A DNA stretch of 34,800 nucleotides from Bacillota bacterium (lineage in GTDB: Bacteria > Bacillota > Clostridia > Lachnospirales > Lachnospiraceae), in assembly GCA_029779695.1 (NCBI GenBank), contig JAKPAB010000117.1:1-34800 (forward strand), read 5' to 3'. Below, one piece after another: positions 15,719-25,005 of the stretch. How positions within the stretch are numbered: the first letter of the stretch is position 1; each line of letters opens with the position of its first letter. The notes under the pieces are model-generated. The model saw nothing but the letters and a program-made list of their open reading frames with translations. It made no database searches and was not told the origin of the DNA. Both the position numbers and the translations under genes were made by a program.

Positions 15719-18232
15719 ATGATAAACGTAGACAACCAACATATTGTTAGAGAAGTGGCCCAAAAGAATTACAATTCTAATATTAAGAGAAACATTATTA
15801 CTAGTTTGGCCATTATCATCACTTCATTTTTAATTGTTTCTGTTGTAGGGATAGGAATTTCATACTGGCAGATGATATCGGAACGCCAGATTAAAATGAA
15901 TGGTATGGATTATGATATCGAGCTGACAGAACCAACAAAGGCTCAAGTGTATACAGCTAAAAAAATGGAGCTTATAAAGTATGCCGGAGTAAGTGTAAAA
16001 TGTGCAATTGTAAATAAAACAGATAATAAGCCCACATCAAAATTACAGTTATATTGGATAGATGATACATGCTGGAATAAACAATGTCTCCAGGCCTTGG
16101 ACAAAAAGACAGGCAGATATCCCAAAAATGAAAATGAGATCATGCTTTCGTCGGAAGCACTTAGAAATATAGGAATAAAAAAACCGACGGTGGGCATGAA
16201 GATCAATATGACATATTTTCCATTATCAGGCAATTACTATAGAACTGAAACGAAAAATACCAGTACTGATTTAGGTTGTATTGATAAGCAGTTTATATTA
16301 AGTGGATATTATACGGATTTTACCGGTAGTTCAAAAGGCTATGTATCTAAAGCTTTTTATAAAACAACCGGGGCGAAACAAACAGATTTTACCCAGGGAA
16401 CCTTAAAAATCAGCTTAAAAAATTCGCTCTATAGTAAAAAGACAATAATGAAGATCCAACATCAGTTTAAGATCCATCACAGGCAGGTGATATCTGAAGA
16501 TAGTGACAGTATAGATCAGTTTGTTAAAACTGTTATTGTACTGGTATTGCTTCTTGCCATGATTTTTATTAGCGGCTCTTTATTTATATTTAATACAATG
16601 TATATTTCTGTATCCAAGGATATACGTCTCTTAGGACAGATGAAAACCATCGGCATGACATCGAAACAGTTAAAGGAAATCATATATTATCAAGCTGTCA
16701 TAAACTCATGTATTGGAATTCCTGTTGGATTATCAGTGGGTTATTTTGTTTCAAAAAAATTAATTCCTATGGTTATGAAGATGGAAAATATAAGGCTTGC
16801 TGGTTCTGACAGGTTTACAAAGTATCCTCTACTTATGCTGATAGCTGCACTTTTTTCTATAATAACAGTATTATTTAGTTGCAGTAAACCAGCCAAAATG
16901 GCAGGTAATTGTTCACCGATTGAAGCAACAAGGTACCAAAATGGTGGAGTGAGATCTATAAAAGAAACCAATGGTATTCAGGGAATGGCATGGCAAAATA
17001 TTTTTCGAGATAGGAAAAGAGCAGTGATCATTATGGCATCATTTGTCATTTCTATCATTGTATTTCTGACGGTTAATGTTGTTATCAAGGAAAATGATTC
17101 TAAGAGTATTTTGAATGAAACATGGAAATATGATCTGGGGATAATCAACGAAAAGACGTTAGATTCAGATGAACAGGTTATATCAGAGGAACTAAATAAA
17201 AAAATCAGTAATATTTCCGGTGTAGATCAAACGAGACCAATATATTCTGCAATTATAGACGCACCATATCAGCAGAAATTATTTGGTAATTATTATAAAG
17301 AACTATATCTGTCACGATATTCTCCCGGAAATTACAAAAGTGATATTTCAAAATACGAAAAGGGTGAAAAGAACATCAAGAAAATGTTTGATTCAAAAAT
17401 AATCGGGATAGATGGAAATGAGTTAAAACAGGTTCTCGGAGATTCGGGTCCCAAAATTAACATAAGAAAATTTGCTATGGGAGAAACAGCCATTATGTGT
17501 AATTGGCTGAGCTTGTCACCCAAGGATGCAGTGAATAAAAACTTTTATTTTTCTACAGATAAAAGTGAGAAACAAAATAAGATTAAGATAGCCGGAATAA
17601 TAGATGATCCTACGAAATTCGCCAGCGGTTATACACCATATATCGTTGTGAGCACTAATAAATTTAAAGAACTTGTAAAGAATCCTGTTATAGAGCTTAT
17701 GGAGGTAGATTACAAAAAAAGCCTGGATAAAAAAACTGAGAAGAAGATCAAGGAGGCATTAAAAGAAAATGAAAATATCTCTTTTGAATCAAAGCTAGAT
17801 CTTTATAATGATATGCTTGGTAATGAAAGGCAGATCAGAGTGCTGGGAAATGGAGTGGGATACATTATTGCTGTGCTTGCAGTTATGAATTATGTCAATA
17901 TGATGATTGCCAGTGTTCAAAACAGGAAAAAAGAGTTTGCTACTCTTGAAAGTATCGGTATGACAAAAAAGCAACAGGTAAAAGTACTTATTAAAGAAGG
18001 AATCATATATGCAGCTCTATCCAGTGTGGTTGCGTTTGCACTGGGAATTCCGATAAGTTATGTGGTTTTTCAGAATATGAACATTTATAGATTGAGTTTT
18101 TCTGTTCCATTTTTTTCAAATGCTGTGTTGCTGTTAGTTGTTTTTATGATATGCAGTTTTATCCCTGTTCTGGTATATAAAAGTGTATGCAGTGGAACAG
18201 TTATTGAACGTATGCAATCGATAGGTGAATAG
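15719..18232 (+). CDS. FtsX-like ABC transporter permease with two extracellular domains
   Basis: An 837-residue membrane protein. The layout read from hydrophobicity is: TM1 (about 25-48), a large outside domain (about 50-270), three helices (about 275-400), then a repeat of the same plan: TM5 (about 440-465), a second outside domain (to about 705), and three closing helices ending near 830. Both three-helix bundles look like FtsX domains. This duplicated 8-helix plan differs from Bce-type permeases (ten helices, one outside domain) and is closer to permeases seen in lantibiotic/bacitracin or unknown-peptide efflux operons. GGGGGA precedes the ATG. Adjacent sensor genes suggest it exports or senses an envelope-active compound. 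Confidence 0.85.
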   Translation: MINVDNQHIVREVAQKNYNSNIKRNIITSLAIIITSFLIVSVVGIGISYWQMISERQIKMNGMDYDIELTEPTKAQVYTAKKMELIKYAGVSVKCAIVNKTDNKPTSKLQLYWIDDTCWNKQCLQALDKKTGRYPKNENEIMLSSEALRNIGIKKPTVGMKINMTYFPLSGNYYRTETKNTSTDLGCIDKQFILSGYYTDFTGSSKGYVSKAFYKTTGAKQTDFTQGTLKISLKNSLYSKKTIMKIQHQFKIHHRQVISEDSDSIDQFVKTVIVLVLLLAMIFISGSLFIFNTMYISVSKDIRLLGQMKTIGMTSKQLKEIIYYQAVINSCIGIPVGLSVGYFVSKKLIPMVMKMENIRLAGSDRFTKYPLLMLIAALFSIITVLFSCSKPAKMAGNCSPIEATRYQNGGVRSIKETNGIQGMAWQNIFRDRKRAVIIMASFVISIIVFLTVNVVIKENDSKSILNETWKYDLGIINEKTLDSDEQVISEELNKKISNISGVDQTRPIYSAIIDAPYQQKLFGNYYKELYLSRYSPGNYKSDISKYEKGEKNIKKMFDSKIIGIDGNELKQVLGDSGPKINIRKFAMGETAIMCNWLSLSPKDAVNKNFYFSTDKSEKQNKIKIAGIIDDPTKFASGYTPYIVVSTNKFKELVKNPVIELMEVDYKKSLDKKTEKKIKEALKENENISFESKLDLYNDMLGNERQIRVLGNGVGYIIAVLAVMNYVNMMIASVQNRKKEFATLESIGMTKKQQVKVLIKEGIIYAALSSVVAFALGIPISYVVFQNMNIYRLSFSVPFFSNAVLLLVVFMICSFIPVLVYKSVCSGTVIERMQSIGE

Positions 18233-18476
18233 ATGAATGAAAAGTGAGTTTGAATAAGTTCCAAGGGGTAGCTTAATATGCACGATCATCAATGTTTTAC
18301 ACTTGCGAATGCCATTCTACTGTGGTAACCTTGTTTAGATTTTATCTAATCAATTATCGTAGGCGTAGACTATATATTTATGAGTAAAAATATACATTAT
18401 TATAAAAATTAAAAGTCTGTAAAGCGTCTGAAGCATGATAGCTATGAAATAAAGAATTACCGGTAGGAGAAAAAGT
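18233..18476. other. Gap before pheS with no recognised gene or riboswitch
   Basis: 244 bases between the ABC permease and pheS. No terminator with a T-run, no T-box landmarks (no AGGGTGGNACCGCG) and no convincing sigma-A promoter pair are visible; the stretch at 18370-18415 is very AT-rich and is the likeliest promoter location. Confidence 0.4.
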
Positions 18477-19499
18477 ATGATGAAGGAAGAACTTGAAAAG
18501 ATCAGAGAAAAAGCTGTAAAGCAGATTACCGATGCGGGAAACCTCGATGCACTTAATGATATAAGAGTTTCATTTCTCGGCAAGAAGGGTGAACTAAAAG
18601 AGATAATGAAGTCCATGAAGGATGTATCTCCTGAAGAGAGACCCAATGTTGGTAAGATGGTCAATGAAGCAAGAGATGCTATTGAAGAGAGACTATTAGA
18701 AGCAAAAGAGAAAATGGAAGAGGCTGCAATGGAGGCAAGACTTCGTGCAGAGAAAATCGATGTTACTCTTCCTGCCAAAAAAATTAAAATTGGAAATAGC
18801 CATCCCAATACAAAGGTTTTAAAAGAAGTAGAAAAAATCTTTACGGGAATGGGTTATTCAATTGTTTCAGGACCTGAAATAGAGCAGGATTACTATAATT
18901 TTGAGGCACTTAATATCCCGGCTAATCACCCTGCCAAAGATGAGCAGGATACTTTTTACATCACCAAGGACATACTTCTTCGTACACAGACATCACCGGT
19001 TCAGGTCCGCGAAATGGAAAAGGGCCATCTTCCTATTAGAATGCTTGCTCCAGGACGAGTATTCAGAGCTGATGAGGTAGATGCTACTCATTCACCATCA
19101 TTCCATCAGATCGAGGGAATGGTAATAGACAAAAACATTACATTCTCAGACTTAAAGGGAACGTTGGAGCGTGTGGCAAAGGAGCTTTTCGGTGAAGATA
19201 CCAAGGTCAAGTTCAGACCCCATCATTTCCCGTTTACAGAACCATCTGCAGAGATGGACGTTTCTTGCTTCAAGTGCGGCGGAAAAGGATGCAGATTCTG
19301 TAAGGGCGAAGGTTGGATAGAGATACTCGGCTGTGGATTGGTTCATCCTAAAGTATTGAAAATGAGTGGAATCGACCCTGAAGTTTATTCAGGATTTGCA
19401 TTTGGTATCGGTCTTGAGAGAATCACACTTCTAAAGTATGAAATCGATGATATGAGACTTCTTTATGAGAACGATATACGTTTTCTAAAGCAGTTTTAA
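18477..19499 (+). CDS. pheS: Phenylalanyl-tRNA synthetase alpha subunit
   Basis: Catalytic subunit of the alpha2-beta2 PheRS. An N-terminal coiled-coil arm (about 1-85) binds tRNA; the class II core follows, with motif 2 (PGRVFRADEVDATHSPSFHQIEG) and motif 3 (FAFGIGLERITLLKY). The FKCGGKGCRFCKGEGW stretch is a Cys-rich insertion seen in many Firmicute PheS proteins. AGGAGA gives a six-base spacing to the first of two ATGs. The 244-base gap upstream shows no T-box. The last 35 bases of the gene are partly duplicated just after the stop (see findings). pheT follows after 101 bases. Confidence 0.95.
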   Translation: MMKEELEKIREKAVKQITDAGNLDALNDIRVSFLGKKGELKEIMKSMKDVSPEERPNVGKMVNEARDAIEERLLEAKEKMEEAAMEARLRAEKIDVTLPAKKIKIGNSHPNTKVLKEVEKIFTGMGYSIVSGPEIEQDYYNFEALNIPANHPAKDEQDTFYITKDILLRTQTSPVQVREMEKGHLPIRMLAPGRVFRADEVDATHSPSFHQIEGMVIDKNITFSDLKGTLERVAKELFGEDTKVKFRPHHFPFTEPSAEMDVSCFKCGGKGCRFCKGEGWIEILGCGLVHPKVLKMSGIDPEVYSGFAFGIGLERITLLKYEIDDMRLLYENDIRFLKQF

Positions 19500-19600
19500 T
19501 AAAGCTAAAATATGAGAACGGCATACGTTTTCGTAAATAGTTTTTAGTCATACATAGATAATTACATTAACAAAGTATATATATTTTAAGGAGATAAATT

Positions 19601-22021
19601 GTGAGAACTTCGCTTAAATGGATCAAGGACCTTGTACCGGGTCTTGAATGTACACCTCAGGAATATACAGATGCTATGACATTGTCAGGCTCCAAGGTTG
19701 AATTCTATGAAGAATTTGACAAGAACCTGGATAAGATAGTAGTAGGACAGATCGATAAAATAGAGAGTCATCCTGACGCTGATAAGCTGGTAATATGCCA
19801 GGTAAATGTAGGAAATGAGACGGTTCAGATCGTAACAGGAGCGCCTAATGTGGCAGAAGGTCAGAAAGTACCGGTTGTCCTCCATGGCGGAAGAGTAGCC
19901 GGCGGTCATGACGGCGGTGAGAATCCTGAAGATGGTATTAAAATAACACGAGGCAAGCTTAGAGGCGTTTCTTCAGAGGGAATGATGTGCTCTATTGAAG
20001 AGCTTGGTTCTGATAGAAATATGTTTTCGGATGCACCGGAATATGGAATCTATGTTTTTCCGGAGAATACCGAGGTGGGCGCTGATGCAATTGAGGTTCT
20101 AGGACTTCATGATGCAGCAATTGAGTACGAGATAACATCAAACCGAGTAGACTGTTTTTCAATTCTTGGAATAGCAAGAGAAGCGGCAGCAACATTCGGG
20201 AAATCATTTGCGCCACCGATCGTTCCCGAAACAGGAGACAATGATGATGTCAATAATTACATATCTGTTCAGGTCAATAGACCGGATCTATGCAGCAGAT
20301 ATACAGGTAGGATCCTGAAAAATGTTCATATCGGAGAATCACCGGAATGGATGAAGAGACGTCTTCGTGCTCAGGGCATCAGACCTATAAATAATCTTGT
20401 AGATATAACTAACTATGTAATGGTTGAGTATGGTCAGCCTATGCATGCATATGATCTAAGTACAATAGCCGGACATAAGATAATTGTTGATACGGCAAAA
20501 GACGGTGAGGAATTCACTACACTTGATGGCGAGATCAGAAAAATAGACAGTAATACCATCATGATAAATGATGGCGATAAGCACATCGGAATTGCCGGTA
20601 TCATGGGTGGAGAGAACTCAATGATCACTGACAGCGTTGAAACCGTGCTTTTTGAGTCTGCATGTTTTAATGGAACATCCATAAGATTAAGCTCCAAAAA
20701 GATTGGTATGCGTACCGATGCTTCAGGAATCTTTGAAAAGGGATTGGATCCTAACAATGCTATTCTAGCTATGAACAGAGCATGTGCTCTGGCAGAGGAA
20801 CTAGGCGCAGGAACAGTTGTCGGCGGAGCAGTTGATGTCTATGACAATAAAAAAGAATCTGTAAGGATTTCCTTTGAACCAGATCGTTATAATAAGATGC
20901 TGGGAACAGACATCCCGGATGATACTATGCTTAAGTATTTTAAGGCTCTTGAACTAGAACTTGATAAAGAGACCAATGAGCTTGTTATCCCTACATTCAG
21001 ACAGGATCTTTTATGTTATGCAGATATTGCAGAGGAAGTTGCTAGATTCTATGGATATGACAAGATCCCTACTACACTTCCTACAGGCGAGGCTACTGCA
21101 GGCAAGATCGGATATGGGAATGAGATCAATGCTATAGCAAGAGAAGTCGCTGAGTTCTCAGGATATTCACAGGCTATGACATATTCATTTGAGAGTAAAA
21201 AGGTCTATGACAAGCTTATGATAGACTCATCTGACCCTATTAGAAATGCTATTGAGATATCCAATCCTCTAGGAGAGGACTTTAGCATTATGAGAACTGT
21301 TTCTCTAAATGGAATGATGACATCACTTGCTACAAACTATAATAGAAGAAATGCAGAATGTGCACTTTATGAAATGGGCAACATTTATCTTGCCAAGTCA
21401 CTACCACTGACAGAACTTCCGGATGAGAGAATGCAGTTCACTCTCGGAAGCTATAACTATGGTGACTTTTTCGACCTTAAGGGAGTTGTTGAAGAACTTC
21501 TCCAGAGAGTTGGAATGGATGATCATGTGTCATATGATCCCAAGTCAGATAAGACATTTTTACATCCTGGAAGACAGGCTGATATCCTATATGATGGACA
21601 GATTATAGGTTTTATAGGAGAGATTCATCCTAGAGTAGCCAAGAACTATAAGATTGGAACAAGAGTATACGTGGCTGTTATTGACATGCCTCATATATAC
21701 GACAAGGCTTCTTTTGATAAGAAGTATACAGGAATTGCCAATTTTCCTGCTTCTACCAGAGACTTGTCACTCGTGATACCCACCAGCATACTGGCTGGAG
21801 ACATTGAAAAAGTATTCGATGTAAGTGGCGGAGAATATATGGAATCTTACAAGTTGTTCGATCTATATGAAGGAGATCAGATAGGAAAAGGCAAGAAATC
21901 AATGGCATATTCAATTGTTTTCCGTGCCAAAGATAGAAATCTAGAAGACAACGATGTGAATACTGCAATGGATGCGATTATGAAGGGACTGAAAGACTTG
22001 GGAGTTGTTCTCAGGAGCTAG
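19601..22021 (+). CDS. pheT: Phenylalanyl-tRNA synthetase beta subunit
   Basis: 806 residues, the usual length for bacterial PheT. Domains in order: N-terminal piece, EMAP-like tRNA-binding OB fold (about 40-150; [25 protein letters not shown]), B3/B4 editing domain (about 210-385), B5 (about 405-475), a catalytic-like core, and a C-terminal anticodon-binding (FDX-ACB) domain ([15 protein letters not shown] to the end). The start is GTG, with AAGGAG at good spacing. queA begins right at its stop codon, and the queA ribosome site lies within its last codons, so they are one operon. Confidence 0.95.
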   Translation: MRTSLKWIKDLVPGLECTPQEYTDAMTLSGSKVEFYEEFDKNLDKIVVGQIDKIESHPDADKLVICQVNVGNETVQIVTGAPNVAEGQKVPVVLHGGRVAGGHDGGENPEDGIKITRGKLRGVSSEGMMCSIEELGSDRNMFSDAPEYGIYVFPENTEVGADAIEVLGLHDAAIEYEITSNRVDCFSILGIAREAAATFGKSFAPPIVPETGDNDDVNNYISVQVNRPDLCSRYTGRILKNVHIGESPEWMKRRLRAQGIRPINNLVDITNYVMVEYGQPMHAYDLSTIAGHKIIVDTAKDGEEFTTLDGEIRKIDSNTIMINDGDKHIGIAGIMGGENSMITDSVETVLFESACFNGTSIRLSSKKIGMRTDASGIFEKGLDPNNAILAMNRACALAEELGAGTVVGGAVDVYDNKKESVRISFEPDRYNKMLGTDIPDDTMLKYFKALELELDKETNELVIPTFRQDLLCYADIAEEVARFYGYDKIPTTLPTGEATAGKIGYGNEINAIAREVAEFSGYSQAMTYSFESKKVYDKLMIDSSDPIRNAIEISNPLGEDFSIMRTVSLNGMMTSLATNYNRRNAECALYEMGNIYLAKSLPLTELPDERMQFTLGSYNYGDFFDLKGVVEELLQRVGMDDHVSYDPKSDKTFLHPGRQADILYDGQIIGFIGEIHPRVAKNYKIGTRVYVAVIDMPHIYDKASFDKKYTGIANFPASTRDLSLVIPTSILAGDIEKVFDVSGGEYMESYKLFDLYEGDQIGKGKKSMAYSIVFRAKDRNLEDNDVNTAMDAIMKGLKDLGVVLRS

Positions 22022-22028
22022 TGATAAT

Positions 22029-23108
22029 ATGGAAGAAATAAAAGAAATGCTTCTCACAGATTATGATTATTATCTGCCGGAGGAGCTTATTGCACAGGAT
22101 CCCCTTGAAAAGAGATCTGAGTCGAGACTAATGGTACTTGATAAGGAGACCGGTGAATACTGGCATAGGCATTTTTATAATTTGCCTGAGTATTTAGAAC
22201 CTGGAGACTGTATTGTAATCAATAATACGAGAGTCATTCCCGCCAGATTGATCGGTGAAAGAGAAAAGACTGGTGGAAAAGTAGAGATCCTTTTACTGGT
22301 AAGAAAGACAGATACAGACTGGGAATGTCTGGTTAAGCCAGGGAAAAAAGCAAGAAAGGGAGACCGCATAGTATTTGGTGATGGTCTTCTAAAGGCTGAG
22401 ATCATGGATGTGATCGAAGACGGAAACAGAATTGTACACTTTGAATTTGATGGAATATTTGAAGAGGTACTGGACCAGCTGGGACAGATGCCGCTTCCTC
22501 CTTATATTACTCATAAGCTTCAGGACAAGGAAAGATATCAGACCGTCTATGCAAAATATAACGGATCTGCAGCAGCTCCTACAGCCGGACTTCATTTTAC
22601 AAAAGAACTTTTACAGCAGATAAAAGATATGGGAGTGGACATTGCGGAGGTTACTCTTCATGTCGGTCTTGGTACTTTTAGACCTGTAAAAGAAAACAAT
22701 GTATTAGAACATGAAATGCATTCAGAATACTATCAGGTTACAAAAGAAGCAGCAGATATGATAAATCATGCTCATGATACAGGCCATAAAGTTATAGCTA
22801 TTGGAACTACATCTACCAGAACTCTAGAAACGGTTGCAGATGAAAATGGCAGGATGCATGAGGCAGGTGGATGGACCAAGATATTTATATATCCTGGTTA
22901 TAAGTTCAAGATCATTGATGGTCTTGTAACCAATTTTCACCTTCCAAAATCTACGCTTATAATGCTTGTTTCTGCACTTTCGGGAAGAGACCATATTCTA
23001 AATGCATATAAAGAAGCTGTAGAGGAAAAGTATAGATTCTTTAGTTTCGGAGATGCTATGCTGATGCTTCCCGGACTTAGTGAAAAACAGTCTGAAAAAA
23101 ACAAGTAA
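22029..23108 (+). CDS. queA: S-adenosylmethionine:tRNA ribosyltransferase-isomerase
   Basis: Converts preQ1 at position 34 of tRNA to epoxyqueuosine using the ribosyl part of SAM. Family landmarks: [18 protein letters not shown] near the start, [49 protein letters not shown] and [17 protein letters not shown]. The start at 22029 uses AGGAG in the end of pheT with an 11-base gap; an ATG seven codons later, which begins [11 protein letters not shown], is an equally reasonable start. It follows pheT with an eight-base gap between stop and start. No other queuosine genes are in the window. Confidence 0.94.
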   Translation: MEEIKEMLLTDYDYYLPEELIAQDPLEKRSESRLMVLDKETGEYWHRHFYNLPEYLEPGDCIVINNTRVIPARLIGEREKTGGKVEILLLVRKTDTDWECLVKPGKKARKGDRIVFGDGLLKAEIMDVIEDGNRIVHFEFDGIFEEVLDQLGQMPLPPYITHKLQDKERYQTVYAKYNGSAAAPTAGLHFTKELLQQIKDMGVDIAEVTLHVGLGTFRPVKENNVLEHEMHSEYYQVTKEAADMINHAHDTGHKVIAIGTTSTRTLETVADENGRMHEAGGWTKIFIYPGYKFKIIDGLVTNFHLPKSTLIMLVSALSGRDHILNAYKEAVEEKYRFFSFGDAMLMLPGLSEKQSEKNK

Positions 23109-23202
23109 GATATAAAGCAAGTCATGAACCATTTGATAATAAGTATTTAACAATGGTATATACTATCTATAAATAGACAAAGAATGGAAAGAAAGTGAAA
23201 AC

Positions 23203-24081
23203 ATGGAAAATACGATTATTTTTCCCAATCTTCATATAACACTTACTAATGTAGGAAAAAGCATATCTGTATTTGGGTTTGAGATAGCATTCTATGGAAT
23301 AATAATTGCGGTTGGCATGATCCTAGGTTCTTCCATTATTATGAAAAACGCCAAGAAACAAGGATATAAAGAAGATGATTTCCTGGATATAATCATCTGG
23401 TCATTGGTGTTTGGCGTTATAGGTGCCAGAGCTTATTATGTTATATTCTCATGGGATGTATATAAAGATGATCTCCTAAGTATTTTTAACTTGAGACAAG
23501 GCGGTCTGGCAATATACGGAGGCATTCTTGCAGGTATACTTACGGCATTTATCGTATGCAAGTTAAAGAAGATTCCTTTTTTAAAGGCAGCTGATATATG
23601 TATATTGGGGCTTCCGGTAGGGCAGGCGATAGGACGCTGGGGCAATTTTTTCAATAGAGAGGCATTCGGAGATTACACAAATAATCTGTTTGCAATGCAG
23701 ATACCCCTTAGTCGTGTGAGAACAATGGATGATGTATCTCAGACCATGCTGGATCATGTCCAGACAATAGGTCATACTGCATTTATAAGTGTTAATCCTA
23801 CATTCTTATATGAAAGCGTATGGAGCGTAGGAGTTTTTATCTTCCTTATGATCATGAGACGTCACTTGAAGTTTAACGGTGAAGCTATTTTACTGTATCT
23901 GATCACATATGGTGCCGGGAGGTTCTGGATAGAGGGACTTCGTACGGATCAGCTGATCCTGTTTAACACCGGGATCCCGGTTTCGCAGTTGCTAGCAGCA
24001 TGTCTGGTTGCTTTGGGATTTGTAATGCTTCTGATCGGATTCAACAAGGGTAAGAAGTCCAAAGGAAAATACAGCAAGTAA
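23203..24081 (+). CDS. lgt: Prolipoprotein diacylglyceryl transferase
   Basis: Moves diacylglyceryl from phosphatidylglycerol to the lipobox Cys of prolipoproteins at the outer face of the membrane. 292 residues, seven hydrophobic helices. The Lgt signature GLPVGQAIGRWGNFFNREAFG lies near residues 135-155, and GARAYYV and YGAGRFWIEGLRTD match the conserved arginine regions. The position that is His in Escherichia coli (FHGG) is Tyr here (LAIYGG), as in many Firmicutes. It ends the pheS-queA run, 94 bases after queA, and a strong terminator follows. The binding protein at 8324 would be a substrate. Confidence 0.94.
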   Translation: MENTIIFPNLHITLTNVGKSISVFGFEIAFYGIIIAVGMILGSSIIMKNAKKQGYKEDDFLDIIIWSLVFGVIGARAYYVIFSWDVYKDDLLSIFNLRQGGLAIYGGILAGILTAFIVCKLKKIPFLKAADICILGLPVGQAIGRWGNFFNREAFGDYTNNLFAMQIPLSRVRTMDDVSQTMLDHVQTIGHTAFISVNPTFLYESVWSVGVFIFLMIMRRHLKFNGEAILLYLITYGAGRFWIEGLRTDQLILFNTGIPVSQLLAACLVALGFVMLLIGFNKGKKSKGKYSK

Positions 24082-24187
24082 TAAGGACGACGAGCACAAA
24101 TTAAAATACAGCAAGCAATGATAACAACGATGTGTAAGAACATTAAACAGCAATTATCAAAATAAATAATTATAAAATTACATTATT

Positions 24188-24225
24188 AAAAGTCTTCAAC
24201 TAGTAACTGGTTGAAGACTTTTTTT
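24188..24225 (+). terminator. Rho-independent terminator after lgt
   Basis: Perfect 13-bp stem, 24188-24200 (AAAAGTCTTCAAC) with 24210-24222, nine-base loop, ending in seven T residues. It closes the pheS-pheT-queA-lgt transcript. Confidence 0.93.
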
Positions 24226-24382
24226 GAAAATAATTAGTCAGATATGGAGTCAAATTAGTTAAAAACAGAAGATATGACTGAACAGGCCAAGATGACCACA
24301 ACATCTTGTATCTAACATAGAATGAGCAGGAAACTCACTTGCCCACCACCTTAAAAAACCTTGATTTTATGCGGTTTTGGGG

Positions 24383-24411
24383 TTGCTTTTCTAGTAGATT
24401 ACAGTTAAAAT
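24383..24411 (+). promoter_or_regulatory. Probable main promoter of the dcw cluster
   Basis: -35 TTGCTT (24383-24388), 17-base spacer, -10 TAAAAT (24406-24411). The transcript would start near 24418, directly at the first MraZ box, which is the arrangement expected for MraZ autorepression. A second, weaker candidate is TTGACA at 24476-24481 with AGTTAT at 24499-24504. Confidence 0.65.
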
Positions 24412-24420
24412 ATACGCATA

Positions 24421-24460
24421 AGTGGTAAAAAATGGTGTTAAGTGGTAAGAAGTGGTGGAT
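24421..24460 (+). promoter_or_regulatory. Four MraZ-binding repeats at exact 10-bp spacing
   Basis: AGTGGTAAAA (24421), AATGGTGTTA (24431), AGTGGTAAGA (24441) and AGTGGTGGAT (24451) follow each other with a 10-bp period, one helical turn. MraZ proteins are known to bind short tandem TGGG- or AAGTGG-type repeats near the start of their own operon and repress it. The position, just before mraZ and just after a -10 element, makes this a strong prediction. Confidence 0.8.
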
Positions 24461-24500
24461 AAGTTGACTAGTCTGTTGACAAAGCACAAAAAACAAAAAG

Positions 24501-24509
24501 TTATCCACA
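24501..24509 (+). promoter_or_regulatory. Consensus DnaA box upstream of mraZ
   Basis: TTATCCACA is a perfect match to the DnaA box. A second near match in the opposite orientation (TTATCCACC on the minus strand, 24454-24462) overlaps the last MraZ repeat. Both lie between the proposed start of transcription and mraZ. Confidence 0.5.
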
Positions 24510-24543
24510 TTTAATTGCCAAAAGTAGAAAGGAGGCCTCCCTT

Positions 24544-24981
24544 ATGTTCATGGGCGAATACAGTCATACAGTTGATCCTAAGGGACGTCTCATAATACCG
24601 GCAAAGTTAAGGGAAAGCCTTGGAGATTCATTTGTGATCACAAAGGGGCTGGACGGATGCCTGTTTATCTACACAAATGAAGAATGGAAAAAAATCGAGG
24701 AGAAATTTAGAGAGATACCTCTTACAACTAAGGATGCCAGAAAGTTCTCGAGATTTTTTTTCGCAGGAGCGTGTCAGACAGAACTCGACAAGCAGGGCAG
24801 AACCAATATCCCACAGACACTTAGAGAGTTCGCAGGACTTGAAAAGGATGTTGTTTTGGTAGGAGTTTTGGACAGAGTTGAGATCTGGGACAAGGATCGT
24901 TGGCAGAACAGCAACACTTACGATGAAAAAGATATGGATGATGTAGCTGAGCACATGGCAGAGCTCGGACTTGGAATATAA
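24544..24981 (+). CDS. mraZ: Transcriptional regulator MraZ
   Basis: A 145-residue DNA-binding protein with two AbrB-like MraZ repeats: [23 protein letters not shown] at the start and [28 protein letters not shown] in the middle (DPKGR and DKQGR are the conserved loops). It forms rings that bind the tandem repeats upstream and controls the dcw cluster. AAAGGAGG is eight bases from the ATG; this site lies in the 10-bp palindrome GGAGGCCTCC (24531-24540). rsmH follows after 24 bases. Confidence 0.95.
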   Translation: MFMGEYSHTVDPKGRLIIPAKLRESLGDSFVITKGLDGCLFIYTNEEWKKIEEKFREIPLTTKDARKFSRFFFAGACQTELDKQGRTNIPQTLREFAGLEKDVVLVGVLDRVEIWDKDRWQNSNTYDEKDMDDVAEHMAELGLGI

Positions 24982-25005
24982 CAAGCAGAAGGGAGAAAAC
25001 AGAAT

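Larger units (their letters stand above)
24082..24543. other. Intergenic control region between lgt and the dcw cluster
   Basis: 462 bases without a gene. From left: a degenerate copy of the lgt gene tail (24103-24130), the lgt terminator (24188-24225), about 150 bases in which I see only a weak 6-bp hairpin (AAGATG 24289-24294 / CATCTT 24302-24307), then the mraZ promoter, MraZ boxes and DnaA-like boxes listed separately. Confidence 0.7.

Noticed and set aside
18458-18465. Palindrome TACCGGTA next to the pheS ribosome site
   Set aside because: An 8-bp palindrome is expected by chance at this scale and nothing else marks it as a site.
18233-18476. T-box or other amino acid riboswitch before pheS
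   Set aside because: I looked for the T-box consensus, a specifier loop and a terminator hairpin and found none.
23500-23530. Lgt may be inactive because the His of the E. coli FHGG motif is Tyr here
   Set aside because: Tyr at this place is common in Firmicute Lgt proteins, and the rest of the signature is intact.
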